Shown here: positions 51,047 through 62,130 of the stretch, in pieces
Layout: each line of letters begins with the position of its first letter
Numbering within the stretch: position 1 is the first letter of the stretch
NCBI GenBank assembly: GCA_963969395.1
Contig: OZ017797.1
Span: 23,498,001-23,562,000 of the forward strand
Length of the DNA: 64,000 nt
Origin: Pseudoscleropodium purum
Lineage: Eukaryota > Streptophyta > Bryopsida > Hypnales > Brachytheciaceae
Direction: 5' to 3'
Notes under the pieces: model-generated
Database searches by the model: none
Seen by the model: only the letters and a program-made list of their open reading frames with translations
Told to the model about the DNA's origin: nothing
Program-made: the position numbers and the translations under genes

Positions 51047-52461
51047 TTAAACTGTTGTTTGTTTCCACCAGAAATACATCCTGATTGGAGTGTTCTTCGG
51101 GTCGTAGCCTGCATGGATATATATGCGTCTGGCTGATGTGTCCACAATATTATTCAATTCGATGTCTACTCTCGAGTAAAATGTAACGATCAAGTCACTC
51201 ATTTGCATGAAATACTGGGCATCCTCAAATATCACAAAATCCATATTGTCTCTTGTCATTCCGCCTATGAACAGTCTATGTTGACGCTTTGGTACATACA
51301 GTGTGTGGTAACTGTCTATTTAGAGTAGCCAGTCGCTTGAAAATAGTGAAGGACTAGTGCCAACAAACTTGCTGCTTTCACGGATTAGCGACTAATTACA
51401 ATTTCGTTTCAGGGGTGCAACTTTGAGTGCCCAAATTGTGTGAGTCACCCGAGAAAATTCCAAGAACTTGAACTGTTTAGATTTAGGTTTTAAGATACCC
51501 TACTCACTTTGAAAAGTGCCAGAGTCGCCAAACAGAATGAAAAATTGATGTTTAATTTACTATATTTTTCATAGAATCTGCCTTTGAAAAAATGTTGGTA
51601 TCAAGAGTAACTCTTGCTATCTGAACCCACGTGACTTCGGTGGACTATCCCCCAAAGTCTCTGGTGAATCACGCCAGCCTGGCTTGGGGTTGGAGTTTTT
51701 CTTCTTACAATACTCCTCAGCATCGCTTTTCATGTGCCGATCTATCGCTCTTGTCATACAATTTCGGCCTATGCCCCTGACTCCCTCCAGATAGTCTCCA
51801 ATGCGAACTTGACCAAAAGCATTTGAAGAAACTTTCCCCTTCAACCTCTTGTAAGTTAGCCTCTTATTATTACACTATCAGTCTATGTCGTATTCCAAAG
51901 TCATAAATTAGGCAGTAATGTAACTTGTTGCGCTTGGGGGTGGAGATACCTTCTGCAGGGGAGAAGGTACTGGTACTTTTTCTACAATTTTAGCGAACTG
52001 CAGCTCACAGCCGGCTACAGTGGCAGCTGTTGCTCTGAAAACAGCCCTTGAAGCTTCAGGTGCATTCCACACGTCCTCTAGTCATGGCAAAAGATACGCC
52101 GCAACACAGAGGAAGCTAACTCACGTTCATGGTGTACAATTTGACTTTTGTGGAGTGTAGAAAATGCAACAGTAAGCTTAACGCGAAGGCAACCCTCGGT
52201 AAAAATAGTTGATTTACTACATTGGTTGCATGTAAAGAAACTGAAAGAAACACTGAAGCACCAGTTCCGTTGAACCTTATCTTCACACTGCTTTGGGAAG
52301 TAAAGAGAGCACAACTGCACATGACTGTAATATCGACAAAGAGATCCTCGATATGCTAAATATGGACATGGACTTTTTATTGACGAGCTTGCCCCACTCT
52401 TAAATTTATTATTCGGTCGATTGTAAATAAATCTCCACCAGCCATTCCCACTTTTTTGCAT
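51047..52461 (-). CDS. Candidate four-exon gene, 290-residue protein of unknown family
   Basis: Four minus-strand segments join in phase: 52461-52125 (ATG at 52461), 52077-51950, 51847-51709 and 51315-51047 (TAA). The joined length is 873 nt, 291 codons, with no internal stop. Donors are GAAC|GTGAGT, AAG|GTATCT and TATT|GTAAGA; acceptors end TAG, AAG and TAG. Introns would be 47, 102 and 393 nt; the first is short for a plant, so the first join is least secure. The first segment is Cys-rich (FPKQCEDKVQRNWCF). The second is Ala/Val-rich (ASRAVFRATAATVAGC). The third has GVRGIGRNCMTRAIDRHM. The last has FVIFEDAQYFMQMSDLI and ends near YDPKNTPIRMYFWW. I recognise no domain. Codon phase agreement across three joins is the main support. 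Further minus-strand protein-like frames upstream (52.5-53.6 kb) may be 5' exons. Confidence 0.5.
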
Positions 52462-53272
52462 GCTTCCCAGTTCACATTCTGCTGCTGGGTGCCATGATCA
52501 ATGGCTGAATGGCGGACAGGCCACTCCAGCCACGGCGTTCGCCAAGCACCGGTTGTCCACCTCGTTTGCAGCGAATGCCACGTGGACGAATCCCACAAGC
52601 CACATTACCTTCCCGGAGCCTCTTTTTCACCAGTAAGTTAGTGTGACTGAGAGTTTTCGTCCTTGGCATCTTGGCTCCCTGGCTTGCACCCCAACCACAA
52701 ACCACAAGAAAACGCCCGCCAGGCCGACCAGGCAGGCTAGCATATTGAGCTCATAGCTACCTACTAGCCAACACAAGAAACTCCAACAGAGCTCGCACCA
52801 GCACTGCAAAAATTTGATTTGCATTCATCAGAGTCACCGTCCTCGTGATTCACAAGGGAGCCTGTCGGTGTGGCAATCACTCACTAATGCAGCTCCCTCA
52901 CTCATCAGTGATGACTTTGTCCTGCCACCAAGGTTTGTTACTCTACCATTGTAGCCAGATTTCCGGGCTGTCAACAGCGTATCAGTGTGAGATTGGATTC
53001 TGGTTTCATCGATTCTCACGAAATGCAATTGATTTCTCCCCCCCCGCCCCTCGCAGCATCGCGTGTGGGACAAATCTTGTGCACAAGAATCCTCTTGTTA
53101 CCGGTATTTCTCATCCCAAAGTCTCCTTTCGGGGATACTTTTTGGATACTTTTTGGGATACTTTGTGGGTTCACAAGGTTGTGTGGTGAGCCTTGTACAT
53201 GTACAGTGGATGTTAATGACGAGTCCCTGGTCGCATGAGCAGGAATTTCTGGTGATGGTGACGAGGGTGTGT

Positions 53273-53590
53273 TCATACTTTACCTGTCAACCACATCTGA
53301 CGAGAGTGGGTCCTACGCCCGCTCAGCCCCCCCTTTGGATCCCCATTTATACCTCCCCCTTCCCTCTTCCCCTTCCATTCAATTCCTGCACTGCTGCTCG
53401 CTTCTGCTGCTACTGGGAGACTCGGAGCCTCTTTAGGTTTGGTGCTGGCTGGCTGGAGGTAGGAGGCGTCGACTGTTGCGACAGCAGCACTGGTAGCTTC
53501 TCTAGCTGGGCTGTTATTTGTTGGCGTGCGCACTGGCTTCGATCTGCAACCTCGCCCTCGGTATTGCCGAATTCGCGTCGGACTGTTCAA
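53273..53590 (-). CDS. Possible upstream exon, low-complexity basic N-terminus
   Basis: A minus frame open for over 100 codons, without an ATG, is rich in Arg, Ser, Ala and Pro (contains RIRQYRGRGCRSKPVRTP). Near its end lies a strong donor, TTGACAG|GTAAAG, at about 53279. It could be the first coding exon of the minus gene. The same stretch read on the plus strand looks like a promoter (TATA-like TTTATA at 53346, then a CT-rich patch) and carries a 184-codon plus frame. The three readings conflict and cannot be separated from sequence alone. Confidence 0.25.
   Translation of the reverse strand: MNSPTRIRQYRGRGCRSKPVRTPTNNSPAREATSAAVATVDASYLQPASTKPKEAPSLPVAAEASSSAGIEWKGKREGGGINGDPKGGLSGRRTHSRQMWLTGKV
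53340..53400 (+). promoter_or_regulatory. Possible core promoter (TATA plus pyrimidine patch)
   Basis: TTTATA at 53346-53351 is followed at once by a long CT tract (CCCCCTTCCCTCTTCCCCTT), resembling plant TATA-plus-Y-patch promoters. A candidate first donor, CTCG|GTAAGA, lies at 53714/53715. It sits between the divergent candidate genes. Confidence 0.35.
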
Positions 53591-54574
53591 TTGTCTGATG
53601 CGCCGGCCCGAGGGTAGAGCGTTAAGCGAGTTTTACAGCTAACGGTTTTCTAGCTGTGATCCTGTTCACCGAAACAGAGATCATCACCGACACTGGTGCT
53701 GCTAGCTTTCCTCGGTAAGAGGTTGTGTGATTAGCAGTTACTCAGTCGGCCTTTTGTTGTTCGTAGTGTCCTATGTCGTTGCTTAGAAGCCGATCTAGCT
53801 CGAGGCGGTGATGCAGAAGTTTTGAACTTCTGGACTCTGCTTCGACCCTGACTAGGAAGCTTGAATCTGGAGGTTCTCAACGAAATCAAGCACATGATGG
53901 TTAGCGCCCGACCCATGTGGTCAGACTGAGAGGAGCATGTCGCCTGAATTGATCAGTGCATGCACCACTGACCAGTCTATGACTTGGCGTGCACATGTGT
54001 GCATACGAAGCACCCAGTCATGATGTGCTCGTAGTCATTTGTATTGAACCGTTTCATGCATGTGTCATTCTATGTGCTTACATTCTGAAGCCTGAAGACA
54101 CTCAAAAGCTCAACCTTCGCAGCGGTTGGCCAACGATTCTTCGGATGATACCGTTACGAAGCTCAGGAGGGATAGCGCCTACCTCTGTTGAATTGCTTGG
54201 GAATCAAGCTTGGGACAGTAGCACGGCGCTATCCATTCTGAGCTTTGCAACTGTGTCGTCCTTTTCGGGAGTCATTCTGCCACTTTCTTTACTGGTATGT
54301 TCTAATTTCCTTCTCATTGAATTAGCCTTGTGGTCGCACTGGTATGCAGATAGAATCGAGGTATGCTTCCTTATAGTGGCCTTTTTGTTGGAGATGTGCA
54401 AATGTCATCTTTAATCGTGTCGTCTGTAAAGGGAGTTTTTTCATGTGCAGAGGCTTTGACTGCAAACATTAATGTGTTGATGTCAGTACCACGCTTGAAG
54501 GCGTCAGTGTCATGAGCTCTTCCTACTGCCATTTGACTGCATATTGTACTTCTTAGTCCTTGATAGACTGTGGG

Positions 54575-55156
54575 ATGGAACGTACTGCGCGTATTCCAAA
54601 TACTATCATGGGCGAGTCTAATGACAGTCTTAATGCAGAGGAAGATTTACAGAGTCCGTAATGTGCACTTGGTCATCGGTTGATCGAATCTATTGCAGAC
54701 TTATCAGTATCTGGGTCAGTGGCAAAGGTGGGCCTCATCGGAACGTGGCGTCTCTGACATTTCAACCAGGGTAATCTTTTGATTCTGCTGATAGTTTAGA
54801 TGTATGAACCCACTGGACGGGATATGTACCATGACTACCGTAGCTTAGAATCTAGGCCATCTGAGGCGACCGATAGTCATCGATTACTCAGCATGATGAC
54901 GGACTGGTCGAATCCGCAGATTAGTACTGGGGAGTGTTTAGAATCTAGAACAATAACTGTTTATTGATTATTTACGTTAGTAGAATTTCGAATACTAGTT
55001 TTGAAACTGAATGAAGTCTGCCCACCACATATTTTGGCAGGCAGATGTTGTGGTCCAATATCTTTGGCTGCGTTTTTCAGGAATCTGCAATCAATAAAAT
55101 CTAATGTCCATTGCATTGAAACGTTCCTAGCTGGATTATGTAACTGTGCTGGGGAG
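54575..55156 (+). CDS. Candidate 5' and middle exons of plus-strand gene
   Basis: Segment 54575-54657 starts with ATG (MERTARIPNTIMGES) and ends CC|GTAATG. It joins in phase to 54699-54770 after a TATTGCAG acceptor (contains SGKGGPHRNVASLTF); that intron would be only 41 nt. Segment 54800-54923 (MYEPTGRDMYHDYRSLES) ends at A|GTACTG and joins in phase to 55041-55156 after TTTTGGCAG (contains CCGPISLAAFFRNLQS). The join between the two pairs is out of phase and would imply a 29-nt intron. Either the exon limits are wrong or the gene is damaged. No domain recognised. Confidence 0.35.
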
Positions 55157-56053
55157 GTGATCGTAATTCATAGATGTGATCTTGACAATTATGTTGTCCA
55201 TGTGAAATACTCCGCAGTTGTATATGCCGTTGCCTGCGACAAGTGGTCAGATTTGATGAAACGATGGTGAAAAGGAGTATATGTGAATGTGGATAACACA
55301 GAACAGATGCTCTTTTAGTGAAAGCTAGAATGAAAGTGGTGGTCGTGGTCCAATCCCGAACTGTGTCTTTTGGGAATACTGAATCACTTTGCTCAGTAGC
55401 CTTATCTTTTTCCACTTTTTGGATATATTGGATATTTGGATTGGTTCTTTATTTAATTCCACAGTCACTCAGTTACTTCTTCGTCGTGATAAGCGTTTGT
55501 TAGTTCGCTTTCCTACTGATATCGTAATGTCATCTTATAACTTTGAGGTCGACGGGTTATGATTTCATAGCTGAATCAGTTTATATCTAAATTTTACAGT
55601 GAAAGTGTCCTGTATATGACGTTTCTATTCTTGTGTGCAACCTATCTGCTCCGACCGATTGAACTCCTTACCTGCAAGCTTCGCTTCGATTGTAACTTTC
55701 CTTATCGAAGCTCGGCTGCTCATCTCTTACACCTGTCTTCAAACTGTTGAAGTGAGTAGAGCATCACTAGACTTCCTAACTTGGTTTCCCTTGCCACCAA
55801 TGCTGCTATTGATCAGTTCCTGGCATGTGCATTAATCAGCATTCTCAAAAGAATCAGCATAAATCAAATGAAGGTTGAACATTGCTGGATAACAGGATCA
55901 TCTACTTTTTGTGATATCCATACCACTCTGCGACGGTGAATTCCCTCTGTCAGTTTCTGCCTGTGGTTTAATTGCAGCAGTAGTTTACTGAATCTCTTAG
56001 GAAACTGTCAACCCAGCTTTGTCTTTTTGACTCACACAGGTCTTATAAACCAG

Positions 56054-56147
56054 TGGATCTGCAATCTCTAATGCTGCTGCTACTCGCCAACGTTATCTCT
56101 CTGGCACAAGCATAATTAATGCGGATCTCACTGAAGAAGAATCTAAT
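56054..56147 (+). CDS. Candidate exon of plus-strand gene
   Basis: An open segment after a CCAG acceptor encodes NAAATRQRYLSGTSIINADL and an acidic end (TEEESN). It is directly followed, in another frame, by the next segment at 56168. The 20-nt gap is too short for an intron, so a frameshift between them is likely, or one boundary is wrong. Confidence 0.35.
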
Positions 56148-56167
56148 GTATACCTTGGGATCTCCAG

Positions 56168-56929
56168 GAGAATATAATTGACCTTGATGATGACGTAATA
56201 GTTGTTCCCCAGTGGAGACAGGCTCTAGAAAAGGGGGAGCTGCAGAGTCGCTACCTTGACTTTTCAGTACCCATGTGTGCACAATCATGACTTTACTCCA
56301 CCTCTTCATCTTCCTTCCTGGTCTGGCTGGTTGTAGGGCCAGTTCCGCCACTTGCAGGGGAGACATTGTCGTCAATTTGACGGTTAGAAAGTCTGATATT
56401 CACTGACTAATTTTTTTGAACCTGCATGTGAGTCAGGTGACAGCTTCGATATGCAGGATTCAGCCATCTCCATTTGGGTGAACATTCAATCTGTAACAGT
56501 TGACCGTCAAGTATATATTTCGTCCTGAAGTATTGAATCTGTGAGGTACATGTAGTCCCAATACTGTGTGCCTATCTCTTTTCATTTGCCCGATGCTTTG
56601 AGGGAGTGGCGCCTCAAACTGCCAAGTACCTAAACGAACTCCCTAGTTTTTGCCTTACAGCAAACCAAATCTGTATTTTCTTCCTGGTTTCGGGTGGCTA
56701 CATTTCGTAACAGTTGGGCCGATGGATGTCGTATAGAAGTTGTGCATTGTCTAAACAGCAGCAATTTCTTCAGCGTCCATGCAAAAGAGGTGAAGGTATG
56801 TATTATCAGTTTACTGCGTTCATTTTTCTCTGCCAGACACAAGGGAGGCATGCACGATTCAGCATTGTTTACTATTTTCAGACTTTGCTGATTTCAGTGT
56901 ATTACCAGTACGTCTTGAAATTTCAATAA
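56168..56929 (+). CDS. Candidate 3' exons of plus-strand gene, unknown family
   Basis: Four phase-0 segments join without a stop: 56168-56266 (contains IIDLDDDVIVVPQW and ALEKGELQSRYLDF), 56457-56510 (DSAISIWVNIQSVTVDRQ), 56661-56795 (FRVATFRNSWADGCRIEVVH, then SSNFFSVHAKEVK) and 56882-56929, ending in TAA at 56927. Total 336 nt, 112 codons. Signals are good: acceptors GATATGCAG, TTGCCTTACAG and TTTACTATTTTCAG; donors CAA|GTATAT and AAG|GTATGT; the first donor (TCA|GTACCC) is weaker. Introns would be 190, 150 and 86 nt, normal for a plant. An alternative acceptor at 56836 also keeps the frame. AATAAA at 56925 overlaps the stop. The IEVVHCxxSSNFFSV stretch faintly resembles a Tudor-type beta strand, but this is not an assignment. 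Confidence 0.5.
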
Positions 56930-58618
56930 AGAATTATTTGCTAGCCAGATGCACAGGTCTCAAGACTAAGATATGTCAATGAGTCAAGCCAGTGAATACA
57001 TGACTTACACTCGTACATCGTGACTTGCTCTTAGATCTCTTTGATCTTATCACCTGGGGTCCCAGTTTGAAATGATAGTGTGACAAGTTTGTAGAATATT
57101 CTAGAGTAATATATTTCTGAAGGTCGTAATAAGAAGCTCAAGTGTACAGTTAGTCAAGTTAAACAATGTAAGGGCCTGCAAATACACCTTATTGCGACCT
57201 CACCTAATTGTGTTACAATTTACGCACATGCGAATTTATTTTAGAACTTAAATCTTAGGAGTCATACTTGAATTATGAGATTTGTGCCACATCCCTAGAT
57301 TTAGGTTATGAAATGAAGAGGGATATGCATTGTGACCCAATTACGGTACTTACATTATCCTTATTATCATTATATCTCTATGTATGTCAGTTTTCTTATT
57401 CATAAATTTGTAACTTGATGTTGTCCTGGAAGCACACCTGCAAGTGGAGTGCAGATTGGAGGTACACCTAAGTTGCGGCACCAAGAGTCACTATGAGTGA
57501 ATTCTAGATGATCTTGACTTTTGGAAACATATGTTAGAGGAGATTATAGCACTTCTGCCATTCTTTGACATATCATACCAGAAGAAACAGGGAATTAACT
57601 AGTCCTGTTTGACTCCTAATTAAGTTGGCAGGTGCAGCAAAGCATGTATACTTTGTACTTGGTATGCAAAGTATCGACCAGATATCAACTAGGTGGAAAA
57701 TTCGTGGAAAAATGAAGCAACTGATTTTGAGTACTGGAAACCGAATGAAACCGACGGACTTTTAGATGACTAATATCTCAGTTTATACGCTATAAATTGA
57801 TGCTCTCTGATGGCTTAAAGAATGCAGTCCTTGAATAAACTTACGCACTGTGCAATTCTTTCTCCATGTTACGGTATTTTGAAGGGGGATTTCCTCAGTA
57901 GTTTGCCGGGATTTTTAACAAACTCTGAACTCTGAAGCTATTTATCGAAAAGGACCATGCACACCTTCACACGGTGCATGATATGCCGCTCTACTTTGGA
58001 ATTCTACATGGAAGATGGAAGTGTGCAATGATTCCGTAAAACTATTTGTAACAGTGGACTTATTTTTTTGGGTTGTATTCAGTTTGACTACTAGGCAAAG
58101 CTACTCCTAATTTGCAGTTTCTCCTTGTTCACACAGAAAATAAAGCATCATGAAACTCAACGAAGGCAATTCTGACTACGGAAACTTGGAGATTCATTTC
58201 CAATTCCGACACAGCATGGAAAGTTCGTTGTCAGTGATAGAGTACACTTACCAGTTTTTGAAGTCAGTTGGAGAATTATTGTTAGAAGTTAAAACGAATA
58301 TTTCATTTAAATACTCCTTGTTGCTAACACCACGAATCATTTGTGGTGATTAGGTAGGTCAATGTAGGGTCCGAGCTGCATTGCAATTGCCGTGTCTGAG
58401 ATCGATAGGTAGAAACATGGCATCCTGTGAATGTAGTTTTACGTGGAGGCAATCTCTGCTGAAACGAACCTTTACTTTATGTCGGTCTGTTCCAAACGTA
58501 GAGCTTTGAGCTTGTGGCGGATATAGGTTGCACGTGCATGCACGGATCTTGAACCTCATGAATTTTAGAACTATGGATCGGAGAGTTTGTGTTGACTGTA
58601 CTCCGGAGGTTGTCGCAT

Positions 58619-59600
58619 TTAATCCCTGAAGTTCCAGGATTACATTCACCATTTTTTTTTTTTAAACTGTCAAAAAAAACTTCTTCTCTTCTGCATATTC
58701 AAGTTTAGGATCTTGCCTTACACTTGTATGAGAATGTATGAAGAGAATTTTAGAAACTTTGACCAAGTAGATTGTAAGATATAAGAGTTTTTATATACCT
58801 TGCTTGCTTTGCCATATGCCTAGGTTTTCAGATTTTGAATCCTTTGAACTTAAAAGTTTTGAGTTAGAATGTAGAGTTGGGAATTTCCCAGGCTAGAGTA
58901 TACTCAAGCACCCTTGGATGTCGATACTACTTCTGTACAAAAAATTTGAGTTTTGAGTTCTAAATCTTTATGATAAAGAATTGAGTTGAAAAATCTAGGA
59001 ATAAAGAATTAAAAAATTAAAAAATGATAACTTTCCATTACAAAAGTGTTAAATGGAAATAGATACAAGATGGAAGGAAAATTTAATCAAAGTTATGAAT
59101 AGTTCTAAATTAGAATTGAAATAGGTCAAAACTAATAATGAAATTGTTACAACATGTAATCTTCCCTCTATAGATCTTTTTGTTTAGAAAAAGTGTTAAA
59201 AATTGAATTCAAAAATGAATTATGAATGCTTTATGTTTATTTATTTTTAAATACCTTAATTATTTGAAAAATAAAATTGATAACTTTCACATCACTAATC
59301 CAATTAGAATAAATCATAGCTTTCCCTGTGGACATAGATATATTCTCTAAAGAAAAATAAATTTCAAATAAATTTCAAATTTTTGTAGGAATATCTTATT
59401 ACTTGAACTCCAACATTTTGTACTTAGAAGGGCATGACTTTTTCTCCCTATCACCAAATGAGTAAAAAATATATCCCTATAAAGCTAGTGCATCCTCTAA
59501 CTTAAAAAAATTTCCAAAATTTCTAAAAAAGTTTGATTTTATAGAATCTTCCTCTAAATCTCTAAAATTCCAATTCAAAATTTTGAACTTTTAGGGATAA
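58619..59600 (+). mobile_element. TTAA-family element, diverged copy
   Basis: It begins TTAATCCCTGAAGTTCC and ends GAACTTTTAGGGATAA, so the right border TTAA has become ATAA. About 982 bp. It resembles 16628-17518. It marks the abrupt end of the genic island. Confidence 0.6.
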
Positions 59601-60063
59601 AAGGGAACAAAGGATACTATAGGAGTACACAACATCATACACATGGATATCTTTTAAATTGATTTGTAGATAGAATAAGACATATACATATATATAAACT
59701 AAAATTCTATAAAGTATAACTTCTCAATCAAAATTTTAAAATTTTAAAATTATTAATTTCTAAATTTTTCAATATATATACTCATTGATTTTAAGAATTT
59801 GAGGTTTTAAGATTCTAAAATCTTAAATCAGTTTGTCATTAGTATTTCAAAACAACAAAGCTCTAATTCCATTTTAGAATATATAGTTGAAATTATAATC
59901 TTTGGTTACTTCTTCACATTAATTGTAGCAAATGTGAAATTTCACAACCAAAAGTTTGACATAATAGGGAATTTCATTAAAATGATGGTATTAAATGACA
60001 GTATTAAAATGACAATATTAAAATGACCGTATCTTCTATTTCTATTTTGAATTTCATTAAACT

Positions 60064-60125
60064 CCAATCTTTTATTTCTATTTGAATTTCATTAAATTTG
60101 AATCAAAATAGAAATAGAAGATTGG
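60064..60125. repeat. Short hairpin
   Basis: CCAATCTTTTATTTCTATTT (60064-60083) and its near-perfect reverse complement (60106-60125, one mismatch). A direct copy of the left arm text begins at about 60031, so the region also carries a short tandem. Confidence 0.7.
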
Positions 60126-60260
60126 GGTTGCAAGTTTATGATAAAAGTGCTTTGGAAAACAAGTAACACATTATTATAATGTAAGTTGAAATTATTTGTG
60201 TAATTTGAATCATTCTACATCGATAACTATATGTTTCAAGAGCTCCATCAAATCAAGAGC

Positions 60261-60678
60261 CAGAGTTGACAGGACGGTCGGACGTCCGGGACGTCCGGAC
60301 GCGGACGATGTGTCCACAACGTCCGCTGACATTCGCGGTCCCGGCGAACGCAACATCCGCCTGTCCCCCCGTCCGCAGTCACTCTTAATCCTTAAACAAT
60401 TAAATATTAAATGAAGTGCAATGGTTCGCGATTTGTTATAAATTTTTTTTTTTAATGTTTCCTTAGAATTAAAGGGAAAAGAAACCATTTTCATGAGTTA
60501 TATTAATTTTTTGGGAAATGTAACCCTACTAACTCAAAGTGGACAAGAACTGCCCCGTCCGCCCCGCCCGTCCGCCTTCTGACAACGGGAGGGACGCTGC
60601 GTCCGTTGGCGTCCGTGAGGACGGACGTCCGGGTTACAGACGCTATTTTGGGGCAGATATACTGATTTGTCAACCCTG
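60261..60678 (+). mobile_element. hAT MITE, family 1, copy D, enlarged
   Basis: Ends CAGAGTTGACA (one mismatch) and TTGTCAACCCTG with a perfect 8-bp target duplication TCAAGAGC (60253-60260 and 60679-60686). At 418 bp it is longer than its relatives because an AT-rich block (about 60375-60550) interrupts the GC-rich body, replacing part of the middle. The ORFs inside are not genes. Confidence 0.95.
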
Positions 60679-60699
60679 TCAAGAGCAAATCTCAAAACT

Positions 60700-61500
60700 C
60701 ATAGTCAAGCTAGGTTGTAGAACTATAATCATGTTGATAGTATTTCATTGTGTTTAGGTGACAACATTTTATAGTTTGTTGTGCAACAAAGGCAACTTAT
60801 CAAAAACATATATAATATATTGAAGTCAATAGGAAAAATAAAAGTCCACTATTGCAAATCTATCAACACTAATAGCAAGTTATATCCCAAAAGTTAAAGA
60901 ATAAAGAGAATTTCATCTATGAAGAAGATTTTGCTTTACTTTGAAGAAAACAATAATCATATACAAACTCAATGAAAAGCTTCTCTCAATTCAAGTGCCA
61001 CTGCATATGCTACTATTTGATGAGCAAAATGTTTGTGGATTTGAAGCAAGTGGGAACCTAAATGATACTTGAAAATTTAATTGCTTATATACAAGTATCA
61101 ATTTCAAAGGCACCTTGACATCAACAACAATTATTTTCTTTTTCATTTCCATAGTTAACATTTGCTATTGTATTGGCAATAGACCTATCAAACTCTATAT
61201 CACCTATTATCAAATTTTATATTACCATTTATCTGTCAATCTCTTATTTGATGTCTGATGAAGACCATGTTAAACCAACATCCAAAATTTGGTTTCAAGA
61301 ACCATATAAGTGACAAACTTACAATGTGTGCCTACCATTTGTAAGGTTGAATTCAACCTTTTTTTTTGTGAAATAGAGCTAGAAAGCACCAACCCCAAAT
61401 TTAGGGCAAAAATGGAGTATTGAAATTTTAAAAAACAAACCGTAGCCAGGAAGCAGCCTAGGGTTTTTGGGTCGAGGCCCAAAAGCCCCACCCTAGACAA
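60700..61500. other. AT-rich stretch, no gene recognised
   Basis: Minus ORF 61270-61500 has no recognisable motif. Confidence 0.35.
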
Positions 61501-61568
61501 CTATATCACTAGCTTCGCTTTGTCTACTACACCAGAAGTTTGAATTTGCACACCTGATTGCTCAACGT

Positions 61569-62130
61569 CTATCCATCATTAAGGCCTGTTGGGCTTCGAA
61601 CTCCTTTCACTTGTCGCTTGTCAAAGTTCTCTACTAAACTCTGTTCATTGCTAACATTAACTAAGGCATTCAAAACTACAATTGCCAAGTTGTAGACCTC
61701 ATTCCACTCCTGGTCTTTGTTATTAGCTACATTGATGTGCATTGCCTCCACTCCTTCCTGTTTTGATTTCATGATGGTGTGCACACTGTGCAAAGGCAGT
61801 GCAATTGGTGTAGAGGCATCATCATCCCTTCCACTCAGTGTCTTTACAATGATGGAACCTTTACGCATTAGGAGCTTCATGTGTCTAGGGTGTACTTGTT
61901 GGTTAGTGTTTGGACGATTTCAGATGAGAGAGCTGAAGCATTGCTGTGCTATATTGCTGTAAGATGAAACCCTTGTTTTTCTTGTGCATGTCTTGATCTT
62001 TGTTTGCTACAATGAGTACAAGATCGTAGTATACCGGTATTGCTCTTTGTTTGCTCACAGAGTTGTGTTTCTGGTTGTACATATTGTCTACAACACCATG
62101 GTTTGACACTAGGTTGCCAAAGGTGGTCAT
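61569..62130 (-). CDS. Possible coding remnant, two minus frames, unrecognised
   Basis: Two minus frames follow each other: 62130-61903 (75 codons, contains DLVLIVANKDQDMHKKN) and 61880-61569 (103 codons; first codon ATG, contains HINVANNKDQEWNEVYNLA). The VAN.KDQ string in both suggests an internal repeat or exon duplication. Composition is protein-like and less AT-rich than the flanks. The start of the upstream frame reads out of the tandem repeat at 62091. No family recognised; exon, gene remnant or transposon fragment are all possible. Confidence 0.35.

Larger units (their letters stand above)
48600..58618. other. Genic island of balanced base composition
   Basis: From about 48.6 kb to the TTAA element at 58619 the sequence is clearly less AT-rich than the rest of the window. 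It has many plausible plant splice signals and ORF segments with protein-like composition on both strands. An AT-rich block at about 49540-50780 interrupts it and looks like an insertion or long intron with no recognisable ends. Apart from the candidates listed separately, the remainder (about 57-58.6 kb) shows only short ORFs such as 58150-58353. Confidence 0.6.

Noticed and set aside
53063..53617. Longest open frame in the window (184 codons, plus strand)
   Set aside because: It starts at GTG with no early ATG, crosses a TATA plus CT-rich promoter-like tract, and has a protein-like frame antisense to it. It fits stop-poor promoter sequence better than a gene.
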